Shown here: piece by piece, positions 1 to 9,500 of the stretch
How positions within the stretch are numbered: the stretch's first letter is position 1
Layout of the letters: each line of letters opens with the position of its first letter
Assembly: GCA_050729795.1 (NCBI GenBank)
Contig: JBOHME010000007.1
Location: 14,150 to 78,149, forward strand
Origin: AP-15 sp050729795
GTDB lineage: Bacteria > Pseudomonadota > Alphaproteobacteria > ATCC43930 > CGMCC-115725
Direction of reading: 5' to 3'
Length of the DNA: 64,000 nucleotides
Notes under the pieces: model-generated
What the model saw: only the letters and a program-made list of their open reading frames with translations
The model's database searches: none
What the model was told of the DNA's origin: nothing
Position numbers and translations under genes: made by a program

Positions 1-1306
1 CCTGCGGGCGATGCGTGCCGGCGGGCTCGGATCGCGGTTTGAGCACGACATCAGAGGGGAGGATCGAAACGAACCCACCATCCCGCAACCTCAGGGTCAG
101 GTCTGGGGCCGCGCCCATATGTGTTCCAGCAAAGGCTTCCTCGCGGGTCCAGACCCGCGTCACCACCGGCCGGCCGGTTGCCGGATCGGTAAAGCCGAGC
201 AAGGATGCGATAAGTGTCCGGCGCAGCTCCTGATACTGGGCCGTGACCGCGCCGGCCTGTTTCGGCAGCGAGAAATAAATCCCGTTGCTGCTCGGGGTCG
301 GGCAATAGGCGACGGTGCGGTCCCAATCGACCGCGTAAAACCGCCGCGCCATCGTCTCCAATCCCAGGGTTTCGCGGTGGTTGCGTTCCGGTTGGGCCGC
401 ATCGATCCAGTGGAGATAGCCTTGCTGATGCAGCCACGCATTGACATAAAAGATTTCGGTCGTCGCTCCAAACCCATGGTCGGAGGCGATGACGACCGTC
501 GCTTCGGAGCCGCTGCGGGTGACGATCTCCTCCAAGAACCGATCGATTTCACGAAAGTATTCGAGACACAAGTTCCGGATCTTGGCCTCCATCGGCGACG
601 GCGAAGCCGGGTACAGCGCCGGATCCAGAAACCGCCAACAGAAATGCTGCAGCTTATCAACCCCGTCGAATAGGATCGCAGTCAGCTCGCAGGGCTGCTC
701 TTTCATCAGATGGCGCAGGACAGTGAGCCACTGCCGTTCGCGGCGAATATGGAGGTTGATCAGGTGCTCGTAATCGTCCGCCTGGAGCGGGCCTTCAAGC
801 GCCCTGCCTTCCAGCGACATGTCCATCGCCAGCTCGCGCGCATCAAATCCCGGAAGCTGCCTGATCCTATCGTAGAGATCGGCGGGATGGCAGGCGAGCC
901 GCAGATGCCGCCACGGCACCCATCCGGGGACGACGTAGCCGGAGATCGGGGGCGCCGGGTAGGTCAGGGGAAAATTCAGCACCGTCGCCCGCAACCCATG
1001 GCGGGTCGCGATCGACCAGATCGTCTCGCAAGAGACGGCGCGGGAATCCGATACCTGGAGATAACGCCCGTCAGCGCGCGATTCCAAACGCATAAAATCG
1101 AAGATGCCGTGATTGCCTGGTCTGCGACCGGTCGTCAGCGAGGTCCAGGCGGGCGGCGTCAACGGTGGCACCACCGAGATCAGCTCGGCGCGGGTTCCGG
1201 CGCCCAGCAGGTTTTGCAGAAACGGCATGATGCCCTGCTCGATCAGCCGATCGAGGATCGTAAAAGTTGCCCCGTCCAAACCGATCAGCAGGGCGCGGCG
1301 GCGCAT
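1..1306 (-). CDS. Alkaline-phosphatase-superfamily phosphodiesterase, partial (3' end off the window)
   Basis: Open from an ATG at 1306 to the left edge with no stop, so at least 435 residues are present and the C-terminus is missing. The N-terminus reads RALLIGLDGATFTIL with a metal-ligand Asp at residue 11. PPAWTSLTTGRRPGNHGIFD around residues 51-70 matches the nucleophile Thr/Ser region of type I phosphodiesterase/nucleotide pyrophosphatases. DGVDKLQHFCW and IASDHGFG supply the other metal-site signatures. The ATG overlaps the stop of the upstream acyl carrier protein gene by one base (TGATG), so the two are translationally coupled and belong to the PKS operon. The family hydrolyses phosphodiesters or transfers phospho head groups. 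A role in releasing or modifying the synthase product is inference. No signal peptide is evident, so it is probably cytoplasmic. Confidence 0.85.
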   Translation of the reverse strand, partial: MRRRALLIGLDGATFTILDRLIEQGIMPFLQNLLGAGTRAELISVVPPLTPPAWTSLTTGRRPGNHGIFDFMRLESRADGRYLQVSDSRAVSCETIWSIATRHGLRATVLNFPLTYPAPPISGYVVPGWVPWRHLRLACHPADLYDRIRQLPGFDARELAMDMSLEGRALEGPLQADDYEHLINLHIRRERQWLTVLRHLMKEQPCELTAILFDGVDKLQHFCWRFLDPALYPASPSPMEAKIRNLCLEYFREIDRFLEEIVTRSGSEATVVIASDHGFGATTEIFYVNAWLHQQGYLHWIDAAQPERNHRETLGLETMARRFYAVDWDRTVAYCPTPSSNGIYFSLPKQAGAVTAQYQELRRTLIASLLGFTDPATGRPVVTRVWTREEAFAGTHMGAAPDLTLRLRDGGFVSILPSDVVLKPRSEPAGTHRPQ

Positions 1307-1599
1307 CAGCCGGCACCCGCATTGAGATGATGATAAATGAACTCGACCAGCTCGCCGATCGTGATGTCCTTGACCTCCCGGTGTCCCAGTTCCGCCAGAA
1401 GCTCGGGGAACGGCAGCTGGCGTTGGTAGTGATCTTGCACATGCGAGGCCAGCACCACGGCATCGATCGACTCGAAGCCCAGATCCGCGAACAAAAATGT
1501 CTCGGGCGAGATTTCGCCGGAATACTCCCAGTCGCGAGCCAATTCGTTCAGCAGATTTAAAACCTCGTCCATGATGGATTGACGATCGATCGCTGTCAC
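1306..1599 (-). CDS. Free-standing acyl carrier protein
   Basis: A 97-residue acyl carrier protein. The phosphopantetheine attachment site is the Ser in DLGFESIDAVVLA (residue 44), followed by an acidic helix and a typical C-terminal EFIYHHL helix. I chose the GTG at 1599 because it overlaps the upstream PKS stop as GTGA and has an AAAGGAAAG ribosome-binding site about 7 bases upstream. A longer reading from 1617 is possible but would put the start inside the PKS. The site differs from the GIDSIKR motif of the two ACPs inside the large synthase, so it may accept a different acyl chain, for example a starter or a final product. Attachment of the cofactor could be done by the phosphopantetheinyl transferase fused to the protein encoded just upstream. 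Confidence 0.9.
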   Translation of the reverse strand: MTAIDRQSIMDEVLNLLNELARDWEYSGEISPETFLFADLGFESIDAVVLASHVQDHYQRQLPFPELLAELGHREVKDITIGELVEFIYHHLNAGAG

Positions 1600-4500
1600 G
1601 ACGCTTTCCTTTCGCAAAGAGTGGCCGCGATCACGTAATCCCCATCGGTCACGGTATAGGCCAACAAATCAGCATCGACAAAGTCTGTGAATGCGGCGGC
1701 GAGCTGCCCTTGCAGAGCCACCGCGACGAGGCCCGTGCCCGGCTCGAACGTCTGGATTCGGATGCTGCGCGGCCCATCCACAAGACCTCGACCAAGCGCC
1801 TTCGCGACCGCCTCTTTCGCGCACCAGAGGCGCAAGATCCACTCGGTCCGGGCCGGTTCGGGGATCGCCGCCAACAAATCTCGCTCGGCGCTGTCAAAGG
1901 CGACCCGTTCAAAGCTTACTGGCAGTTGGCGGATCATCTCGAGGTCGATACCGAGATGAGCATTGTTGTGCCCGTGGCCGGCTACGGCGATGGCCACTCC
2001 GTTTGAGTGCGTCAATGACAGCCGCGGCGCCGCCGGCAGTTCCCGGATCCACGGCCCTTCTGCGGTCGGACGGCCGTGCTCGTCCTGTACAATTTCGATA
2101 TCTGCGGGAAATAAATCCAACTGATAGTGCTCTTTTAGAAAACTGCGGACCGCGTCCTTCGCAGCCGTCCGACCACTCAGCCATTCTTGCTGGCGGATTG
2201 GCGGGGCCTTGAGGCGCCGGAATGCCTGGCGCTCCCGGCGACCGAGCACAAGCGAGGCCCAGAGGTCCTGCCAAAGCGCGTTGCCCGGCTTCCGTCCCAT
2301 TTCGAGGCGCCAGCATTCAAAACCGCCGCTTTCGGGAAGGGGTTCGAGGGGGCGTCGCCATGGCACGCTCATCGGCGCCGCGCGCGGCGAAATCCAAAAT
2401 CGATGAAAGCGTTGCGGGGGATCGAAGCGCCGGTCCTCCCAGCCATTCAGCCGCATCCAGAGCCTGCCGTCGGCGCCGCAAATTTCGACGTCGGAGCGGA
2501 TCCGGTTGTCGCCGACCAGCTCGAGCTTCAGGCGGCAGGTGATGCGCTCTCCGACCGCCTGATTATGCGCATAGAGGTTTAGCGATTCGAGACGGTAGGG
2601 GAACACGACAAAACCGCGATCCAGATACTCCGCCGCCCAGAACCCGACGAGCTGACCGGCAGCATCCAGCACAACCGGATCGGTGATAAAGCGCGGGGTT
2701 GCATCAGACCGAAACAGACCTTCGGGGGATAGGACCTTGAGCGTCGCGAGCAGACCGTTCTGCCCGGACTGTTGGATGGCGGCCACCCCCTGAAAGCACG
2801 GGCCATGAAACATGATCCCCGAACCATAAAGGTCGGCCGAGGAGAGCCGAGATGGCCGTTCGCCCGCAAGCGACAAGAGGCCTATCGGTGGCGCTGGCGG
2901 ATGCGCCTCGGCAAAAATCATGGTGCCGAGAAGCACCGGCAGCGCTGCCGGCGACGGATCGGCGGCCGCCTCGCCCCCCAGGTTTTGCACCTGGACTTCC
3001 ACTTCATCGGGAGCCTCGGCAAGCCGTCGGGCGGAGATCTGCAGAGTGACCGGCTCATCCACCTCGATCCACTGACGCGCCTGGATATCGCGCATCCCGA
3101 TCAGGACCTTACCCGGCATCAGCACGGCCGCGGCCTCGGCCAGCATCTCCATGCTGATGGTCAGCGGAACCACCATAAGCGGCTTGAGCCCGGGGTCCGT
3201 TGTCGACAGCGGGCCGCCCAATGCGTGCTCGAGCAAGAACGTGTCTTCGTTCTGGTCAAGCCTGCGTCGCGCCACCAGCTCCTGGTTCGGAACCAACGAG
3301 ATCACGTTCCCAAGCATCGGAAAGCGGGGCGCTGAGAAGGCGGTCCCAGTATCACCGTTCTTCCGCTGCTGCGGCCCTCGGTGATTACTGAGGAATGTCT
3401 GCATAACCAGCTGCTGAAGCTCCAGAAAGCTCTCCATGCCTCTGGCGTATTCCTGCATCACCAAGCTGGCTTCAACTGCACCGGTATGCGGCGTCCCGTT
3501 TGGCCGGTGCTCGACAGTTGCGGCGATGATGGCGGGCGGGGGGTCGCGGTCTTCCCGGCTCCGCAGCAACCGCGAAGCGACCGGCTGTGGCTGCGGCGGA
3601 ACGGCTCCTGGGTGACGCGGCGCGACGCGCAGCTCAGGGGTCCCGAGGAGGATTTTGCGTGGCGGCACGCTGTGCTTGGCCTTGTCCTCGGGCCCGTCAA
3701 AGTCCCAGCGCACACGCCGAGGATTGCGGCGGGCATAGAGATGCTGCAGGTTTACCGGAATTCCCTGCGCCGCGAGCACGCCTACGAGATGGTTGAGCTG
3801 GGTGATGCCGGACCGCCGCGCGACATTGGACGGCATCGCCAGATGGGGTGAGCCGCGAAGGATATCGTCGACAAACGCGGTGAGATTGCCGCGCGGTCCC
3901 ACCTCGACGAAGATCCGCACCCCATCGGCGTACATTCGCTCAATCGTCTGCTGGAACAGAACAGGACGAACCCAATGAGCGACAAAGATCTCCTCGATCT
4001 CAGCCGGGCTTGTCGGGTATGGCGCCGCGGTCGTGCAGGAATAGACCTCGATGTTTGGCGCGGACAGCGGGTGCCGGGACAAAAACTCGCGACCGGCACG
4101 TTCGGCATAGGGCGCGAACATCGGGGTATGGTAAGGGCGGTCAAAGGGCAGAAATTCATAGATCAGCCCGCGCTGGCGAAGCTGCTCGACAACCTGCTCG
4201 ACCGCCGGCCGCGATCCGACGACGATGTTTTGGTGCGGACAATTCTCCATCGCGATATGGAGCTCGGTGTCCGTCTGCTGGACAATTGACCGCACGGTGG
4301 CGGCGTCGGCGGCGATGGCGACCAATGCCGCCTCCGCGACCGGGTATTCGGCTCCCAGGCGGGCATGCGTGGCATGCGATGCCAGAATGGCCCTGATATA
4401 GCTCGATTCGTCATCCAGGCGGATCATCCCCGACGCAAACATCGCCGAATATTCACCGGTGCTGTGGCCGAGCATCGCGTCTGCGCGGATCTGCAGCCCG

Positions 4501-6560
4501 CTCATCAACGCCCACATCGCCCGGTTGGCAATCAACACCGCTTCGATGGCGCCGTCGATCTGCCAGAGCCGGTGCTGCACCACGCGCCGCTCGGCCTCGG
4601 ATGCGATGGACCGCGGGAAGATATAATCGCTCGGCACATAGTCGCGAGGATGGCCGGCAAAAGCACGGTCATGGAGATCAAAGCATCTCCTAACCTCTGG
4701 AAAATATAAGCACAGGTCTAGCAGCATGTTCTCATACTGGGCACCCTCACCGGGAAACAAGAAAGCAAGTTTGCCGAGACGAGCCAGCGGCTCTTCGAAA
4801 AAATAGATGCCCCGGTTATCCTTGATCTGTTGGCACTGAGGACCCGCGAGGCGGGATTGGGCGCGAGTCAGCTTCTGTCCCAAATCCTCAAGGGACGCGG
4901 CGACGATTGCCAAACGATAACTCTTGCCCTGGAGCTCTTCGCTCAACGTATACGCCAGATTCTTTAGAGAGCCTTGTCCGACGTGCTGCAGATAGCCTTG
5001 AACCCGCTCTGCTTGCTCGAGCAGGTCCCGGCGGGACGCCCCCTCCAGGATGCAGACTTCGGTTTCCCAAGGCAGCGGCTCACCACCGCCTGCCTGTTCA
5101 TTGCCGGAATATTCTTCGAGCAGCACGTGACCGTTGATGCCGCCGAAGCCGAAGGCGTTTACGCCGGCGCGGCGCGGGGTGGCCGCGCCATGGATCCAGG
5201 GACGGGTCTGTGCGTTCACGTAAAAAGGGGTTTTCTCGAGCTCAAGTGCCGGATTGGGCTCGTCGCAATGGAGCGTCGGCGGCAATACCCGGTGATACAG
5301 CGCCAGCGCCGTCTTGATCATCCCGGCAATGCCGGCCGCCGGCATCGTGTGGCCGATCATGGACTTGACCGAGCCGATGGCGCAGCTCGGCAATAAGCCG
5401 CAGCGTTCGCCAAACACACGGCTCAGCGCCTGGATTTCGACCGCATCGCCAACCGGCGTTGCAGTGCCGTGCGCCTCGATCAGACCGACGCTGCTTGGCG
5501 GGACGCCAGCCATCTCGTAGGCGAGGCGTAGCGCCATCTCCTCGCCTTCGACGCGCGGGGCCATGACATGCAGCGCCCGACCGTCGCTGGCGGTCCCCAC
5601 CCCCCGGATGACAGCATAAATCCGGTCTTGATCCCGCTCGGCATCCTCGAGCCGCTTCAGCACCACCATCCCCAGCCCTTCGCCAAGGATCGTGCCGTCG
5701 GCATCCTTATCAAATGGCCGGATCTGCTCGCGTCGCGACAGGGCACCCAATTGGCAGAACAGAATGAAGGTCGGCAATGGCGTGTGGACATTTACTCCGC
5801 CGACCAGTGCCAGATCGCATTTGCGGCTGAGCAGGTCGTGTATTGCAATGTCGGCGGCGACCAGAGCCGAGGCGCAAGCGGCGTCCACGGTGAATGCCGG
5901 ACCCATCAGATCCAGTCGGTTCGCAATCCGACCGGCGATGATATTGCCAATGAGGGCGGGCGCGGTGTCGGCGCTGAACGGCGGCAGTCCGGCCTTCATC
6001 TCCTGTTTGATGGCGTCGATGTCCGCCGCGGAATATTCGGGGTGCAGGTTTTTCAGGACCTGCAGCACCTGCTCGACAATAAAACCATGATAGCCCACGG
6101 TCATGTTGCCGCGGTTGATATAGGTGCCCTTGCCGAGGATGACCTCGGCGCGGACATACTCGCCGGGGGATCCCGAATACCCCGCATCCGCCAGGGCGGC
6201 GCGGGCCACTTGCAGCGCCAGCCACTGGTCCGGCTCACCGCCATCGACATTGGCCGGCATGATGCCAAAGTCGAGCGGCTGAAACTGTGCCAAATCGCCA
6301 ATATAGCCGCCGCGCTTGCAATAGGTTCGATCGTTGGCCCGAGAGGTCGGGTCATAGAAGACCTGGGGGTCCCAGGAGCCAGGGGGTGGTTCGGTGATCG
6401 CGTCGATCTGCGAAAGGATATTGCGCCAGTAGCTGGCAAGATCGGGCGCACCCGGAAAGATGCACGCCATCCCGGTAATCGCCACCGCATCCGGCGGCAC
6501 AGGGTGATTTTCCGTCATCGCTGGCGTGACCGGCGCTCTCTCAGGGCTGCGATCGGTCAA
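1596..6560 (-). CDS. KS-AT-DH synthase with C-terminal phosphopantetheinyl transferase
   Basis: 1654 residues. The order is ketosynthase (about 22-470; active Cys229 in DAACASAL, His in EAHGTATPVGD and SMIGHTMPAAG, all intact), acyltransferase (about 590-910; GEGAQ, Ser700 in GHSTGEYS, RPYHTPM where malonyl-type enzymes have HAFH), double-hotdog dehydratase (about 1100-1390; His1112 in LEHALGG, FHGPCFQG, DPVVLDAAGQ), and an Sfp-type 4'-phosphopantetheinyl transferase (about 1420-1654; Asp1539 in GIDLE and Glu1583 in WCAKEAVAKALG). No ACP is present in this chain. The longest reading starts at a TTG (6560) that overlaps the upstream stop by 20 bases; an ATG at 6518 (residue 15) is an equally reasonable start. 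The layout recalls PfaB/PfaC plus PfaE functions merged into one chain. It must act with the ACPs encoded on either side. Confidence 0.9.
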   Translation of the reverse strand: MTDRSPERAPVTPAMTENHPVPPDAVAITGMACIFPGAPDLASYWRNILSQIDAITEPPPGSWDPQVFYDPTSRANDRTYCKRGGYIGDLAQFQPLDFGIMPANVDGGEPDQWLALQVARAALADAGYSGSPGEYVRAEVILGKGTYINRGNMTVGYHGFIVEQVLQVLKNLHPEYSAADIDAIKQEMKAGLPPFSADTAPALIGNIIAGRIANRLDLMGPAFTVDAACASALVAADIAIHDLLSRKCDLALVGGVNVHTPLPTFILFCQLGALSRREQIRPFDKDADGTILGEGLGMVVLKRLEDAERDQDRIYAVIRGVGTASDGRALHVMAPRVEGEEMALRLAYEMAGVPPSSVGLIEAHGTATPVGDAVEIQALSRVFGERCGLLPSCAIGSVKSMIGHTMPAAGIAGMIKTALALYHRVLPPTLHCDEPNPALELEKTPFYVNAQTRPWIHGAATPRRAGVNAFGFGGINGHVLLEEYSGNEQAGGGEPLPWETEVCILEGASRRDLLEQAERVQGYLQHVGQGSLKNLAYTLSEELQGKSYRLAIVAASLEDLGQKLTRAQSRLAGPQCQQIKDNRGIYFFEEPLARLGKLAFLFPGEGAQYENMLLDLCLYFPEVRRCFDLHDRAFAGHPRDYVPSDYIFPRSIASEAERRVVQHRLWQIDGAIEAVLIANRAMWALMSGLQIRADAMLGHSTGEYSAMFASGMIRLDDESSYIRAILASHATHARLGAEYPVAEAALVAIAADAATVRSIVQQTDTELHIAMENCPHQNIVVGSRPAVEQVVEQLRQRGLIYEFLPFDRPYHTPMFAPYAERAGREFLSRHPLSAPNIEVYSCTTAAPYPTSPAEIEEIFVAHWVRPVLFQQTIERMYADGVRIFVEVGPRGNLTAFVDDILRGSPHLAMPSNVARRSGITQLNHLVGVLAAQGIPVNLQHLYARRNPRRVRWDFDGPEDKAKHSVPPRKILLGTPELRVAPRHPGAVPPQPQPVASRLLRSREDRDPPPAIIAATVEHRPNGTPHTGAVEASLVMQEYARGMESFLELQQLVMQTFLSNHRGPQQRKNGDTGTAFSAPRFPMLGNVISLVPNQELVARRRLDQNEDTFLLEHALGGPLSTTDPGLKPLMVVPLTISMEMLAEAAAVLMPGKVLIGMRDIQARQWIEVDEPVTLQISARRLAEAPDEVEVQVQNLGGEAAADPSPAALPVLLGTMIFAEAHPPAPPIGLLSLAGERPSRLSSADLYGSGIMFHGPCFQGVAAIQQSGQNGLLATLKVLSPEGLFRSDATPRFITDPVVLDAAGQLVGFWAAEYLDRGFVVFPYRLESLNLYAHNQAVGERITCRLKLELVGDNRIRSDVEICGADGRLWMRLNGWEDRRFDPPQRFHRFWISPRAAPMSVPWRRPLEPLPESGGFECWRLEMGRKPGNALWQDLWASLVLGRRERQAFRRLKAPPIRQQEWLSGRTAAKDAVRSFLKEHYQLDLFPADIEIVQDEHGRPTAEGPWIRELPAAPRLSLTHSNGVAIAVAGHGHNNAHLGIDLEMIRQLPVSFERVAFDSAERDLLAAIPEPARTEWILRLWCAKEAVAKALGRGLVDGPRSIRIQTFEPGTGLVAVALQGQLAAAFTDFVDADLLAYTVTDGDYVIAATLCERKAS

Positions 6561-9500
6561 ACATCACGTCCGGATGGTTGCCTACCAGACGGTTCAGCGC
6601 CCTGGTGCAACTCCCCTCGGCATCCTCCATAATGCCGATGACGCGGCCCTGGGTGTTGATGAACACCATATCCGCATGGACGGTCTGGCTGCCGGAATTC
6701 GGCCTGATGCGGACCTCGCAACGAACCGTTTTGGTCGGCTCGGTCGCAAAGCGCCGATAAGCGCCGAAGCGCGACGGTAGAGTCGTCATGTCCCAATGTT
6801 CACGCGTCCACAGGATGATCAGCTGAAACCCGCCATCCAGCATCAATGGATCGATCAGCCAGCTCTCTCCCGAAGCGTCCGAGATCCACCCCATCGGGGA
6901 GGACGAAGCCAGCGCAGCGGTAACCCCGTGCTCGGAGATGTGATCGATCCGGCGCAGACCCTGGAAGAGCGGGCCATGAAATAGCCATTGTTCGTACATC
7001 TCCGACAGACCCATGGCGAGGGGGTGCCCGTCGGTCCGCGACAAGGGCTCGAACGGCGGCGGCTCGGGCAGATGTCTCACCAAATCGACGACGGCGCGAT
7101 AATGAGCCCGGTGCGGACGCTCTGTCGCCACGATTTCGACCGCAAGGCTCAGCGAGTCGTCGCCTGCTGGCGGCAGGAGTTTGCCGAGGACGCGCACAGT
7201 TGCTGCCTCGTCCTGGAGCACGATGCCCTGCAGCACGAACAAATCTCGGACCCGGGCGACCTGGAAGTCGGGCCAGCCTTGCGCGGCCACCTCGGCCATC
7301 AACTCGGTCGCCATGACCAGGGGGAAGACCGGGCGCCCGTCCAGGCGATGGTCGTCTAGATAGCGGTCATAAGTAATCTCCAATTTTCGGACCAGCTCAA
7401 CGCTGCCGTTCGTGCGAGATACCTGCAACCGTTTGAGAAGCGGGAAAATTTGCAGCGGCCTTGTCAGCTCGGTCTTGGATGGTTGCCAAGTCACCCCGCC
7501 GATCACCACTTCGGCCTCACCCTTGCGGCCGCGATGCAGTTCTTGCCCGAAATGGTGCAGACCAACCGGCTCCGGGATCAACTCGACACCGCGCGCCGCG
7601 AATTGTTGGCGTATCTCGGGCAGAACCATGCCCTCGGCGTCCCACGGCCCCCAGTTGATCGAGACCACCCGGCCCGGCCATCGACCATCCAACTGCGCCG
7701 CCAATTTGTTGAGCACCTCATTGGCGGCCGCATAATCACCCTGTCCCGGGTTGCCGAACCGCCCTGCCATGGACCCGAAGAATACCAGAAACTTCAATTG
7801 CTCCGGGCGCAGCTTCTGGCTCAGGATAAAGGCGCTGTCCGCTTTGGTGTCAAAAACGCGGTCGAACGATTCCGGAGTCTTATCCCGGATCAGCTTGTCC
7901 TCGATCACACCGGCGCCGTGGATGACACCGTCCAACCGGCCAAACGAGCGGTAGATCTCATCGATCAGGCCGCCAAACGCGGCCTCGTCGCGCACATCGA
8001 CCGAGTAATAATGGGCTTTGGCGCCTGCACGCCGCAGCGCGGCGAGGTTGTTTTTGATCTCGCGCTGTGCGCGCAGCCGGGCGTAGGCGTCCTCGACACG
8101 CGCAGGCGTGACCGCCTGCCCTTGCGCGCGGAGCTGCTCGATCAGCGCCGCCTTGATTTCTTTGGGCGAGGTCAGTCCCGCGGTCTCGGTTGCCTCCTCG
8201 TGTTGCGGCAACGGCGAGCGACCGGCCAATACGAGCGTGGGCTGGAATTGCGCGGCCAGCTCGCCACCGACTCGCGCGGTGATGCCGCGCGCACCGCCCG
8301 TGATCAGCAGCACCGACGACGGACCGAGATCAAGAGCTGTCGGCTCCGTTGCAAGCAGCGGCGCGTGTTGCGGCTCGATGACAACACGACGATCGCCGTT
8401 GTAGCCGACCTCGACCCGGTCGTCCGCTGCCATGCACTCGCTCAATAAGTGACCAGCGAGCGCCGCTGCAGGCTCCCGCGGATTGAGATCGACCACTTTG
8501 ACCCGCACACTCGGCCATTCCAGCGCGATCGTTTTGGTCAGACCGACGACACCCCCCTGCCCGGCAAAATACCCGTCCATATCCGACGGCATGGTAATGC
8601 CAAAAGCACCCCCCATTTGGGTTGCGGCGATCAGGCAAGCACCACCGTCCCGGGCCGCCTGCTGGAGGTCCGCGCTCGCCGCTTTCGCCAGATGGAACAG
8701 GCCTTTGGTCTCGAGCCTCAGGCTTTCCCTCCAACGCCCGAGGTCCATCGTCGGCGCGTCGGCCGCCTTATGCAAAGCAAGCAGATGAACGATCCCGCCC
8801 AGCGGCCCTTGCGCCTGGTGAATCGCCTCGACCAGCTCCCCGACTGCCTGCGGCGAGCCGAGGTCCGCTTCATAGCTGCCTTGCTCGAGGATTCGAGCGC
8901 CGCGGCCTGCGCGCAGCATCGCAACTTGATGGTCTTCGGCGACCAGGCTGGCGGAAAGGGCTTTCGCGACGCCGAGCTCGTCCTCGGTGAGCAGTATCAC
9001 GCGGCGGGTCGCCCGCGTGCTGACCGTCTTGCGCAAAGGGGCGTCTACCGCGGCCAGGGTAAAGCGCTTTATCCGGCTCTCTGCTGCAATGTCCGTGATG
9101 CGATCGGCCGGGGCCGACGCCGTGGTTGGCGCGGCGGCCTGCCCGATTGGCTCCTTGTCCGCCGTCGTGGCGCCGGCCTCATCCGCCGCGTTGGCGGGCT
9201 CCATTTGCTGCACAATGAGGCCGACAACGCCGCGCAAGGTTTTTACGCCCGCCAGCTGCTCCATCGATCCTTCATTGAGCCCGGGCCCCGCCTCGCTGAG
9301 CGATTGCTGCAGATTGCCGAGAATTTCCACCCGTTTGATCGAGTCGATCCCGAGATCGGCTTCGAGATCGAGGTCCAAATCCAGCATTTCGGAAGGATAG
9401 CCGGTGCGCTCGCTGACAATGGCGAGGAGGCGTGCGGTGATTTGCTCCGGATCGGCAAGGTTTTCATCCGGCACGGGCCGGGCGATCGAGGCGGCGGACC

